Source: Fidelibacterota bacterium (GTDB lineage: Bacteria > Fidelibacterota > Marinisomatia > Marinisomatales > UBA1611). From it: DNA of 55,630 bases. Every line of letters begins with the position of its first letter. Position 1 is the stretch's first letter. The notes below the pieces were generated by a model. That model saw only the letters and a program-made list of their open reading frames with translations. It was not told the DNA's origin and ran no database searches. Of this stretch, positions 1 through 8,933 are shown piece by piece. A program made the translations under genes and the position numbers. The stretch covers positions 1 to 55,630 of the forward strand of contig JAOLAV010000004.1 of assembly GCA_028338895.1 (NCBI GenBank), given 5' to 3'.

Positions 1-67
1 TTATGTTTTTTTCACGTCTTATGTTTAATAATCTCTAATTAAAAATTTATTTCAAAAAGAGGTTGTT

Positions 68-649
68 ACGAACATATTTTATTTATTATCGGCGCTTATT
101 ATTTTTTCTTGTGGAAAAAAAGAAATTAATTTCGAAGAAAATCTGTATGAAAAAGAGGGTGTTTTTTATATCAATGATACAAATGAAGCTTTCAGCGGGA
201 ATGTTTTTTCTCATTATGACAATAACGTAATCGCGGCTAGAGGAGTACTCGAAGCTGGTAAGAGAGATCAATCATGGATGTTTTGGTATAAAAATAAGCA
301 AAAAAAAGAAGAAAGTATATATTCTAATGGTTATAAAAATGGACTTTCTACGAAGTGGTATATAAATGGTGTTAAGAAAGTACAAGGTAGTTTTAAAAAA
401 GGAACACCTGATGGTTTATATACTGAATGGTATAAAAACAGGCAAAAATCGGTAGAAGGAGTTTTCTTAAACGGGGAAGAAAATGGTCTATCCACACGAT
501 GGTACATTGATGGCAAAAAAAAAGAGGAAGGGTCATATAAAAATGGTGAAAAAGATGGATCTTTTACTTTTTGGTCAAAAAATGGTAAGAAAAAAGTAAA
601 ATATTATAAAAATGGACTCTTAATTCCAGAAAAGATTTTAAAAGAATAA
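68..649 (+). CDS. MORN/YwqK-type repeat lipoprotein (toxin-antitoxin YwqK-like antitoxin family); non-ATG (ACG) start proposed
   Basis: ORF track starts at 278, but the same frame is open upstream and encodes TNIFYLLSALIIFSC|GKKEINFEENLYEKEG..., a lipoprotein signal with a Cys. AAAGAGG lies just upstream of ACG(68-70). Repeats NGxKNGLSTKWYxNGxKK, KNGEKDGSFTFWSKNGKKK. Confidence 0.7.
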   Translation, partial: TNIFYLLSALIIFSCGKKEINFEENLYEKEGVFYINDTNEAFSGNVFSHYDNNVIAARGVLEAGKRDQSWMFWYKNKQKKEESIYSNGYKNGLSTKWYINGVKKVQGSFKKGTPDGLYTEWYKNRQKSVEGVFLNGEENGLSTRWYIDGKKKEEGSYKNGEKDGSFTFWSKNGKKKVKYYKNGLLIPEKILKE

Positions 650-781
650 AGTAATTCAATGTGAACCTTCTTTACTTATATACTTTTTATTTCTTCAGTT
701 TTATATTTATAAAAGCTGAAAAAGACTAAAACGTATTAAAACGGTAATATTAAAAAATTTTGAAATAAATACGAGAATCAT

Positions 782-1276
782 ATGGCAGTAAGAATACTAA
801 TAACAGGTGGGACCTTTGACAAAGAATATGATGAAATAAGAGGAGAGCTCTATTTTAAGGATAGCCATATGGAAGAGCTGCTTAGCCTTGGACGATCTAG
901 ACTTGAGGTAAAAATCTCTAAGATAATGTTGATAGATAGTCTCGACATGAAAAAAAAAGATAGAATAGCTATTTTAGAATCATGTAAAAAAGTCAAAGAA
1001 GACCAGATTGTTATAACTCATGGAACGGATACGATGACAGCAACAGCAAAAGTCCTCGCACAAGGAGAATTGAAAAAAACAATTATTCTAACAGGGGCAA
1101 TGATTCCGTATAAATTTGGTAGTAGTGATGGTTTATTTAACGTTGGAAGCGCACTTGCATTTGCACAGGCATTACCCTTTGGGGTCTACTTAGCCATGAA
1201 TGGTCGTTATTTTAATTGGGACAAGGTACGAAAAAATAAAACTACTGGAGTTTTTGAAGGATTTAATTCAAAATAA
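782..1276 (+). CDS. Single-domain asparaginase-like protein (N-terminal asparaginase domain only)
   Basis: ILITGGTFDKEYDE, ITHGTDTMTATAK, IILTGAMIP motifs of asparaginase N-domain; only 164 aa. Confidence 0.85.
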   Translation: MAVRILITGGTFDKEYDEIRGELYFKDSHMEELLSLGRSRLEVKISKIMLIDSLDMKKKDRIAILESCKKVKEDQIVITHGTDTMTATAKVLAQGELKKTIILTGAMIPYKFGSSDGLFNVGSALAFAQALPFGVYLAMNGRYFNWDKVRKNKTTGVFEGFNSK

Positions 1277-1314
1277 TAAAAAGCACTTTATAGATTTTTA
1301 AAGTGCTTTTTATT
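1275..1314. terminator. Bidirectional intrinsic terminator between convergent genes
   Basis: Perfect 16-bp inverted repeat AATAAAAAGCACTTTA / TAAAGTGCTTTTTATT with 8-nt loop and A/T flanks. Confidence 0.85.
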
Positions 1315-1322
1315 GTATTCAT

Positions 1323-2333
1323 TCACCCGCAAGTTGTTTTAATTAATATTGCACAAACTTGATATGGGTCCATATTAGCTGAAGGCCTACGGTCTTCTAA
1401 ATAGCCAAAACCATCATTTGCCGTTTGCATTGGAATTCTTATAGAGGCTCCTCTATCACTAACAGCATAGCGGAACTCTTTTATACTACATGTTTCATGT
1501 AATCCTGTTAGTCTTTCTTCATTATGTGCACCATAAACGGCAATGTGTTCATCATGGTTTTTACTTAGCTTTTCACAAGCATCCTTAATCACTTTTAAGC
1601 CACCTTCTTCTCGCATAAATCTGGTACTAAAATTTGTATGAGCTCCTGCACCATTCCAGTCCCCTTTTATAGGCTTAGGGTGTAGTGTAGCGCTGACACC
1701 ATAATCTTCCGCAATTCTGTATAGTAACCAACGAGATAGCCACATTTGGTCACCTGATTCTAGAGGGCTAAGAGGTCCAATTTGGTATTCCCATTGGCCT
1801 GGCATGACCTCGGCGTTAATACCCGATATCTCTAGACCAGCATCGATACATAGCTGTAGGTGTTCTTCAACAATATCACGCCCATAAACTTCATCGGCAC
1901 CGACACCGCAATAAAACGGACCTTGTGGTGCTGGGTATCCACCTTCTGGCCAACCAAGAGGATTTCTTCCATCAAATAAAGTATACTCCTGTTCAATTCC
2001 AAACCATGCTTTTTGATCTTTAAATTTTTCAGAAACTTTTCTTAGTTCAGCTCTCGAATTCGAGGAGTGAACTGTACCATCCGCATTCATAACTTCACAG
2101 AGTACGAGTAAATCATGACCACCTCGAATAGGATCAGGAACTTTACAAACAGGCTTAAGCAAGCAATCGCTGTTGTTTCCCTCTGCTTGATTTGTACTTG
2201 ACCCGTCAAACCCCCAGTCTGGAATATCTTCTAAAGAATCAATAATGCCTTCCATTACCTTCGTTTTTGACCTAAGTTTTTGAGTAGGCTTGTGCCCATC
2301 CATCCAAATATATTCTAATCTTACTTTACTCAT
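1323..2333 (-). CDS. glnA: Glutamine synthetase, GSII (eukaryote-like) type
   Basis: EYIWMDG, WGFDGSSTNQAEGNNSDCLLKP, WFGIEQEYTLF, NAEVMPGQWEYQIGP, GDWNGAGAHTNFST motifs. Confidence 0.93.
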   Translation of the reverse strand: MSKVRLEYIWMDGHKPTQKLRSKTKVMEGIIDSLEDIPDWGFDGSSTNQAEGNNSDCLLKPVCKVPDPIRGGHDLLVLCEVMNADGTVHSSNSRAELRKVSEKFKDQKAWFGIEQEYTLFDGRNPLGWPEGGYPAPQGPFYCGVGADEVYGRDIVEEHLQLCIDAGLEISGINAEVMPGQWEYQIGPLSPLESGDQMWLSRWLLYRIAEDYGVSATLHPKPIKGDWNGAGAHTNFSTRFMREEGGLKVIKDACEKLSKNHDEHIAVYGAHNEERLTGLHETCSIKEFRYAVSDRGASIRIPMQTANDGFGYLEDRRPSANMDPYQVCAILIKTTCG

Positions 2334-2401
2334 TTTTCACCTTATTAATTTTTTTGTTTTTATTAAAAATATAACGCGATTATCTTTTAAATATAAAAAA
2401 A

Positions 2402-2444
2402 TAAAGAAATTAATAAAAATACTTTATTTTTATTAATTTCTTTA
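2402..2444 (-). terminator. Long AT-rich hairpin, probable terminator of lrp on the minus strand
   Basis: Perfect 20-bp inverted repeat TAAAGAAATTAATAAAAATA / TATTTTTATTAATTTCTTTA, 3-nt loop; T-rich tract follows on the minus strand. Confidence 0.7.
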
Positions 2445-2484
2445 AACCATTTACTTCATTATATACTTAGTCCTCCTTAACTAT

Positions 2485-2934
2485 TTAAATGGGTACTGTA
2501 TTACCAAGTTTAAAAGAAGAAAGTATAATTTGAGTTTCTGTTCTTATAACACCTGGCCATCTTTGGATTTTTCTAAGTAGTTCTTCAAGCGTATTAGAGT
2601 TTTTAGTAATTACAAAAAGCATATGAGATCCATTTCCTGTCGTGCTAAAGCATTGTACGACCTCTGATGTTTCTTCGGCTGCCAGGGTAACATCTTTATA
2701 ATATTGTGATGATCCTGAGATTACTGTAATTATTGCCCCAACGTCTAAGCCGACAGATCCAGGATCTATGATTGCTTGAAATCCCTGAATGATACCGCTT
2801 TCTTGAAGCTTTCTAATCCTTTCTGTTACAGTTGGGATGGAGACATTTATTTTTTCTGCTATGTGGCTTGCAGATTCGCGACCATCTTTTTGAAGTGCTT
2901 TTAAAATTTGTATATCTGTTTCGTCAGTTTTCAT
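2485..2934 (-). CDS. Lrp/AsnC family transcriptional regulator
   Basis: TDIQILKALQKDGRESASHIAEKINVSIPTVTERIRKLQESGIIQGF HTH plus RAM-like domain. Confidence 0.92.
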   Translation of the reverse strand: MKTDETDIQILKALQKDGRESASHIAEKINVSIPTVTERIRKLQESGIIQGFQAIIDPGSVGLDVGAIITVISGSSQYYKDVTLAAEETSEVVQCFSTTGNGSHMLFVITKNSNTLEELLRKIQRWPGVIRTETQIILSSFKLGNTVPI

Positions 2935-3082
2935 TTTTTTACTTTTTTTAATATTCTCAAATATACAAAAGTATGTTTTTTAAAATCTTAGTATTTAACA
3001 AAAACTATTTATTTAAATTGAAAAATTAAAAATAGTATATTGTGCTTATAAGAAATTTATTGTTTCAAAAAAGAGAGGAAAA

Positions 3083-3448
3083 ATGAAAAAATTTATATTA
3101 TACCACAACCCCAGATGAGGTAAAAGTCGAGAAGCCGTGCAGCTTCTAAAAAAAGAAAATATAGAATTTCAAGTTATTGAATACCTAAAGAACCCTTTGT
3201 CAAAAAAAGAAGTTCTAAGTCTTTCCAAAAAGCTTGGAATTCCACCATCTGGTTTCATAAGAAAAAGAGAACCCGACTTTAAGCAAAACAATTTAAATAA
3301 AGATATTGAAGACAATGAGAAAATAGCGGAAGCTATTTCCCTATTTCCTAAAATCATGGAACGACCCATTGCTGTTATTGGTGAATGTGCTGTTATTGGT
3401 CGGCCTCCAGAAAAAGTATTAAGTTTATGGATTAAGGAGAATAAATAA
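3083..3448 (+). CDS. arsC: ArsC/Spx-family arsenate reductase-like protein, probable selenoprotein (UGA 3116-3118 as Sec)
   Basis: ATG(3083) with GAGAGG RBS; reading through TGA gives MKKFILYHNPR(U)GKSREAVQLLKKENIEFQVIEYLKNPLSKKEVL...RPIAVIGECAVIGRPPEKVLSLW. ORF track begins only at 3137. Confidence 0.85.
3130..3147 (+). promoter_or_regulatory. Candidate bacterial SECIS hairpin
   Basis: AGAAGC-CGTGCA-GCTTCT: 6-bp perfect stem, 6-nt apical loop with G as its second nucleotide; loop starts 17 nt after the TGA. Confidence 0.65.
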
Positions 3449-4614
3449 TGAAGCTTATAATCATTTTATCATTTTTAGTGTTAATCTTTAGTTGCGACCC
3501 TTTTGTCAATGAGTTTTCGGATATTGGTAAGGCAAGCATGTATAAAGCCTCTAATCTTCCAGACACATTACTCGTATATAGTAGTGGAGCCCCCATAAAA
3601 GTTGTTACCTGGAATATTCGTTTCGGTTCCGGACGGTTTCCATTTTTTGGTGATTCATGCGGAGATGAGGTTATTGCAGATAATCAATTGGTTGATAATA
3701 ACATGAGAGCAATAGCAGATAAGCTAAATGAATTAGATGCTGACATAGTTCTTTTACAGGAGGTGGATATTTCTTCCAAGAGAACGGGTTATATGGACCA
3801 AGTTCAATATTTATTAAATAATACATCTCTTAATTATGGTAGTTACGCTTCAATGTGGGAGGCCGATTTTATACCTACAGATGGAATTGGAAAAATTAAT
3901 ACTGGAAATGCAATTCTTTCAAAATATGAGCTCACAGAGGCTGAAAGAATTCAGCTACGTTTGAGAACAGACCAAGATAATTTAGTCCAATACTTTTATT
4001 TAAGGAGGAATATCTTAAAGGTAAAGATTCCGTCGTTAAGTCAAGGCGGTAAAGATTTTTTTGCCGTGGATATACATGCAACTGCTTTTGCTACAGATGA
4101 CACCAAAGAGCAGCACATAAATAAATACACTGAAGTACTAAGCAATATTGTTGTAGGAGATGCAATTTTTGTTAGTGGTGGAGATCTCAACTCTGTACCG
4201 CCGGGCTCCGGTTTTGATTTTTGTTCTTTTGATAAATGTGATACGGAAAGATACGAAAACCCTGATGGTACCGAAGTAGAATACCATTCCATAGACTCTG
4301 TATCTGGACCACACAAAGAAGGCTCTTTCTTTAATAATTTTGATGGTGAACCGGATATTTTATCTGATCTCTATTCTAATTATCAACCAGCAATAGATCA
4401 TGATGGAGGGTTGAGTCTATTGCCCGAGCATTTTACTCATGCTCCTAGTACGAGTATGTTAGATGACACAACCGTTACTAAATACGATCGTAAACTAGAC
4501 TATCTTTTTACAAACGGTAGTTGGGTTTCTGGGTCTGGTTTTACACATCAAGAAGTTTGGGATCTTAGCGATCATATGCCAGTCAGTGCTTCTTTCTTGC
4601 CGGAGGAAAACTAA
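3448..4614 (+). CDS. Endonuclease/exonuclease/phosphatase-family lipoprotein
   Basis: Lipobox LVLIFSC; VVTWNIRFGSGRF, DIVLLQEVD, VSGGDLNSVP, DLSDHMPVSA EEP motifs. Confidence 0.88.
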   Translation: MKLIIILSFLVLIFSCDPFVNEFSDIGKASMYKASNLPDTLLVYSSGAPIKVVTWNIRFGSGRFPFFGDSCGDEVIADNQLVDNNMRAIADKLNELDADIVLLQEVDISSKRTGYMDQVQYLLNNTSLNYGSYASMWEADFIPTDGIGKINTGNAILSKYELTEAERIQLRLRTDQDNLVQYFYLRRNILKVKIPSLSQGGKDFFAVDIHATAFATDDTKEQHINKYTEVLSNIVVGDAIFVSGGDLNSVPPGSGFDFCSFDKCDTERYENPDGTEVEYHSIDSVSGPHKEGSFFNNFDGEPDILSDLYSNYQPAIDHDGGLSLLPEHFTHAPSTSMLDDTTVTKYDRKLDYLFTNGSWVSGSGFTHQEVWDLSDHMPVSASFLPEEN

Positions 4615-5447
4615 TGAAAGTTTTTCAAAGGGTATTAAAATTTATAATTCTTATCAGTTTTTTATGTTCAGAAAGCCGCTCATGGAATTCTCATTCAGCT
4701 AATATTTTAGAAAAAGGGAGATGGGAAATGGGGTTATTCCAGCCTTTTAGGTATGGATATTCTGAAAAGATAGAATACAGCACGCATCCTTTAGTCTTTT
4801 TTGTAATACCAAATGTTTCAATTAAAAAAGCTGAAAGTGATATGTGGGGATTTAATTCTGCAAGTCAATTTTCTTTAACATATCCAACACCAATGTTGAA
4901 TATGTTGTCTAGGAAAGGTATAGGTGGTTTAATTGATCCTAATTTAGATATTCCACCGATGCTTGGGTTATCGTTTGCTTGGTTGATGTCGAAGTCAGTA
5001 TCGGGCATTGATTTGACGATTACGAATGGGGTTGACTTTGGCTTGGTTTATGGTTCTATGGATAAAAGAGTTTCTATTGATCTTCCTCTGATTTATCATC
5101 GTTTAGGAGTTTTTAGCAATGGCTGGGGTTTTCAAACAGGGTTGGATATACAAAAACCTCTTTATAAAAATTTCTCCATACTTGTTGATCTTGATCTGCT
5201 GTTGCTTCCTAGAATAGCAGACGCTAAGTCAAATTCAGATTTTAAATATCTCAGAGGTTATTATTCAATGGAGCATAAATTATTAGTTAGTTGGAGTAAG
5301 TCAGAAAACTTCAGATTAACAACTGGATATAAAATAATAAATGCTGAATTTCCATTTGGAAATCAAACAAGACTGCTTCCTTATCTTCCCTTAATTGAAA
5401 AGTGGGTTCCTATTATTGAACTACAATGGGCAGGCTTTACAAAATAA
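4614..5447 (+). CDS. Hypothetical exported protein, probable outer-membrane beta-barrel
   Basis: N-terminal signal; alternating aromatic/hydrophobic strands; ATG overlaps upstream stop (TAATG). Confidence 0.6.
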   Translation: MKVFQRVLKFIILISFLCSESRSWNSHSANILEKGRWEMGLFQPFRYGYSEKIEYSTHPLVFFVIPNVSIKKAESDMWGFNSASQFSLTYPTPMLNMLSRKGIGGLIDPNLDIPPMLGLSFAWLMSKSVSGIDLTITNGVDFGLVYGSMDKRVSIDLPLIYHRLGVFSNGWGFQTGLDIQKPLYKNFSILVDLDLLLLPRIADAKSNSDFKYLRGYYSMEHKLLVSWSKSENFRLTTGYKIINAEFPFGNQTRLLPYLPLIEKWVPIIELQWAGFTK

Positions 5448-5571
5448 TTTTTAACTTTAAGCTAAATACATAGTTGAAAAATAGTTTTTCCAAGTGTTCA
5501 AATATCATTTTTTAATGATAAAGAGACAATTATTTATAAAAAAGTAGGCAAGAATTTTTAACTTGACTACT

Positions 5572-5606
5572 AATCAGTGAGTTTTTAGGTTTCACTGATT
5601 GTTTTT
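5572..5606 (+). terminator. Intrinsic terminator (or attenuator) upstream of TonB receptor gene
   Basis: AATCAGTGA...TCACTGATT 9-bp stem followed by GTTTTTT. Confidence 0.75.
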
Positions 5607-5740
5607 TGGGATATTGAGGTTGCCAAGTAGTGCAATCCTCAAAACAATGTTTAATCTTTACAGTAAGTAATGTTTAATCATTGCCTTTGTTCCCCGAAAT
5701 ATTAAAATTTTTAATAAAACTCTATAACGGAGGCTGTATA

Positions 5741-8700
5741 ATGAAACGAATTATGTACTTAACCTACCTATCCCTGTTTTTAACAGCGGGTTGGTCTCAA
5801 ACAACTGGGAAACTTGTTGGTGATGTTAAAGACGCCGACGGCTCTTCACTAGTTGGTGCAAACGTGATTGTTCTCGGAACTGGATCGGGTGCTTCTGCTG
5901 GAGCAGAAGGCGATTTCACCATTTTAAATGTTCCGGCTGGTTCTTATACGGTTATGGCCACATATATTGGTTATGCAACTCAAGAAATTACGAATGTACA
6001 GGTTATATCCGGATTAAGTACAGAGTTGAACTTTTCGCTCTCTACGAGCTCAATTGAAGGAGAAGTTGTTCAGGTTATGGCTGTGAAACCTTTAATTCAG
6101 AAAGATGAGACATCATCTGTTAGTACTGTTTCAAGCCAACAACTTAGGAATATGCCAATTAGAGATTTAAACTCAGTTTTGGCTACGATTCCTGGTGTTG
6201 TAGTCCAGAACGATGAAGTATATATTAGAGGTGGTAGGAATAATGAAGTAGCCTATTATTTAAATGGTGCAGGTACAACAAACTTAGGGGATAGGTCAAA
6301 CCTTGTTTATGTTCCGCAAGAAGCTGTTGAAGAACTTCAGGTTCAAGTTGGTGGTTATGATGCGGAAATAAGTGGTGCGAACTCTGGAGTTATCAAACGT
6401 ACGCTTAAGCAAGGAACATCTGAATATTCTGGATCTTTCTCACTCCAGAATGATGGAGCGGGTTCTGGAGAGGGATCATTTGGCGACGGTTACTCATATG
6501 GTCACCAAACAGTTTTAGCTTCTGTTGGCGGTCCTTTATTACCTGGAAGTGAAAGTTTGAAATTTTTTGGAGCTGTTGAAAGTAGCAAAGAAGAAGATTC
6601 TTTTGTAAAAATTGCAAATGGATTTGAATTCTTAGATCAGCAAGATGAAAGAACAGATAATTCTGCATATGTTGACCAATTTGATTTATCTTGGAAAGAT
6701 GGAACATCTCCTGGTCGCCAAGATGAATACTTGAACTTTACCGGTTCATTATCATATGACGGTGGTCCTTTAAGAGCCAACGTTGGTATTGTGAACAATA
6801 GCGGTACCACAAATAATGGTGGTGGCATTATGTCTCAACTGCAATGGGGTGGGGCAATGGTTAACACGCAAAATGATACTGGTGCATTCCTTAACTCATT
6901 TGACGTAAGTCCTAGGTTTAGAACAAATGAGTATGCGAACAACATGTTAGTTGCTGAATTAACTTACGCTCTCAGTAACAATACAATTTTAAGAGCAAAT
7001 GCAAGCAGTTTTAAAAATGAATACGAAGCAAAAGATAATTTATTAGGCACAGACTGGACATTATGGGGCGATTCAGTAGCTGTTCAAGCCAAGCTGGGTT
7101 TTTCCGATACTGATGTATCTGTTCCTGTTTTAAACGATGATGGTGATACTACTGGTTATGAAACTACGAGTTTTGGTTATACACCATTTATTAGTCGTTA
7201 TGTAGAAAAAGCAGACTATTTAATAAATGGGATGCCGGTAACAAGACCTGGCACTATGCCGGGTGGTTATTACAAGGGTGCCTATGAAAAAACAGGATTT
7301 TCCGCTAGTTTGCAACATGTTATGGGTAACCATGATATCAAAGCAGGCGTTGATTATAATAAGCATACAATTAGAAATTATTTTGCTAATCCCACGGTTA
7401 TGAAGTTTGCTCAAGATGCTGCAGGTTCGTACGGTTATACGACTTATGGTTCATTTGAGAACATTCCTGCCTGGATCTGGAGACCGTATATTGATGGATT
7501 TGGTTATGATGTTAATGGTTCTGAAATAGATGCTAGACAAGAATACACAGGAACACCGGCAGGTCAGACAGGGGTAGACGTCTCCTATCTTGATGGAGCA
7601 AAAACACCTTCAGAGATTGGTTTTTATATCCAAGATAAAATGGAGTTTGATGATATTATTGTAAACGTTGGTCTTAGAATTGATCAATTAGATCCGTCTG
7701 AAACAGCACCAGCTAGAGCAGATTCATTAACATTCTATGATGTCTCAAAATATGTTGATCCAACTTCATGGGACAAAATTGACCCTTACACTGAAATCCA
7801 ACCTAGAATAGGTATTTCATTTCCGTTTACAGATAAAACTAATGTCTACGGTTATTATGGGCGTTTTTCTCAGCTAGTAGATCTTAATTCAATGTACTAT
7901 ACTGCTTATGATTACAGAACGCAAATGGGTGTAGGTGGAAATTTTTATAATAATCCAATTGGTTTTGGTCTAGAGCCAGTTCGTACAACTCAGTACGAGA
8001 TTGGTTTTAAGCAGCAAATTTCTAATGATGCTGCATTGAAAGTGACAGGTTTCTATAAAAATCAAAAAGGGCTTATCCAAGCTGATCGTGTTTCAAGTCA
8101 AACACTTGCTGGGGATTTAGATACTCCTTATAATTACGTTCGCAATGGAGATTTTGCAACAACGAAAGGTGTAGAGTTTACCTTGGCTTTGAGAAGTTCA
8201 AACGGATTAACGGTTGATATGAATTACACAGCAGGTCAAGCAGAGGGTACTGGTTCAGGAAGGTCAAGTTATTTAGCGGCCCTAGACAGAGGAACTCAAG
8301 CTCCTACGATGATTAATCCTGTTGACTTCAATCAGACTCATTCTGGATCAATTAACCTAGACTACAGGTTAAATGGTACACAAACATTTCTTGATGGGTT
8401 AGGAAGTAATTTGCTATTTACTTTTAATAGTGGACACGCTTTTACATATGTTTATCGCCCGGTTGGTGGACAAGTTAGTGCATTTGATGCTGGTGTTGAT
8501 TACATGGATGACACACGCTCCAGGCAAGCTCTTGAGCCAGTTGGAGCTTCTACAACACCTTGGGTTTATAATCTTGATTTAAAACTTGACAAGGATTTTA
8601 CCTTTGGTAATTATGGTCTAAAAGTTTTTGCGAGGGTAAACAATCTTTTAGATCGTAGAAATGCTCTCAATGTATATCAGGCAACTGGTTCCGCTTCAGA

Positions 8701-8905
8701 TGATGGTTTTTATGGTAATGATGTTTATTCAGAATCATTTGTTGATCTTTATGGCGATGATCCAGACGGTGATGGCGTAACAGATTACGAAGAGATGTAC
8801 AAAGCTATTAATATAGATAATGATGAGTCTTATAGAGTTGCTACAGGAGATAACCTCATCAGTGCTCCAAGGCAGGTCTTCATTGGCTTTGCGATTAACT
8901 TCTAA
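5741..8905 (+). CDS. TonB-dependent receptor with N-terminal carboxypeptidase-regulatory-like domain
   Basis: Signal peptide MKRIMYLTYLSLFLTAGWSQ; GKLVGDVKDADGSSLVGANVIVLGTGSG; plug DLNSVLATIPGVVVQNDEVYIRGGRNNEVAYYLNG; C-terminal VFIGFAINF. Start at 5741 (GGAGG RBS) preferred over TTG at 5681. Confidence 0.9.
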   Translation: MKRIMYLTYLSLFLTAGWSQTTGKLVGDVKDADGSSLVGANVIVLGTGSGASAGAEGDFTILNVPAGSYTVMATYIGYATQEITNVQVISGLSTELNFSLSTSSIEGEVVQVMAVKPLIQKDETSSVSTVSSQQLRNMPIRDLNSVLATIPGVVVQNDEVYIRGGRNNEVAYYLNGAGTTNLGDRSNLVYVPQEAVEELQVQVGGYDAEISGANSGVIKRTLKQGTSEYSGSFSLQNDGAGSGEGSFGDGYSYGHQTVLASVGGPLLPGSESLKFFGAVESSKEEDSFVKIANGFEFLDQQDERTDNSAYVDQFDLSWKDGTSPGRQDEYLNFTGSLSYDGGPLRANVGIVNNSGTTNNGGGIMSQLQWGGAMVNTQNDTGAFLNSFDVSPRFRTNEYANNMLVAELTYALSNNTILRANASSFKNEYEAKDNLLGTDWTLWGDSVAVQAKLGFSDTDVSVPVLNDDGDTTGYETTSFGYTPFISRYVEKADYLINGMPVTRPGTMPGGYYKGAYEKTGFSASLQHVMGNHDIKAGVDYNKHTIRNYFANPTVMKFAQDAAGSYGYTTYGSFENIPAWIWRPYIDGFGYDVNGSEIDARQEYTGTPAGQTGVDVSYLDGAKTPSEIGFYIQDKMEFDDIIVNVGLRIDQLDPSETAPARADSLTFYDVSKYVDPTSWDKIDPYTEIQPRIGISFPFTDKTNVYGYYGRFSQLVDLNSMYYTAYDYRTQMGVGGNFYNNPIGFGLEPVRTTQYEIGFKQQISNDAALKVTGFYKNQKGLIQADRVSSQTLAGDLDTPYNYVRNGDFATTKGVEFTLALRSSNGLTVDMNYTAGQAEGTGSGRSSYLAALDRGTQAPTMINPVDFNQTHSGSINLDYRLNGTQTFLDGLGSNLLFTFNSGHAFTYVYRPVGGQVSAFDAGVDYMDDTRSRQALEPVGASTTPWVYNLDLKLDKDFTFGNYGLKVFARVNNLLDRRNALNVYQATGSASDDGFYGNDVYSESFVDLYGDDPDGDGVTDYEEMYKAINIDNDESYRVATGDNLISAPRQVFIGFAINF

Positions 8906-8933
8906 CTCTAATAATTAAAAGAAAAGAGGAAAC

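Noticed and set aside
3137-3448. GTG-started 103-aa ORF as a genuine short protein
   Set aside because: The upstream 18 codons encode the conserved ArsC N-terminus with an RBS before ATG 3083, so the short ORF is an artefact of the TGA.
6405-6828. Antisense ORFs inside the TonB receptor gene
   Set aside because: Low-complexity translations opposite a strongly supported CDS; no RBS or homology.
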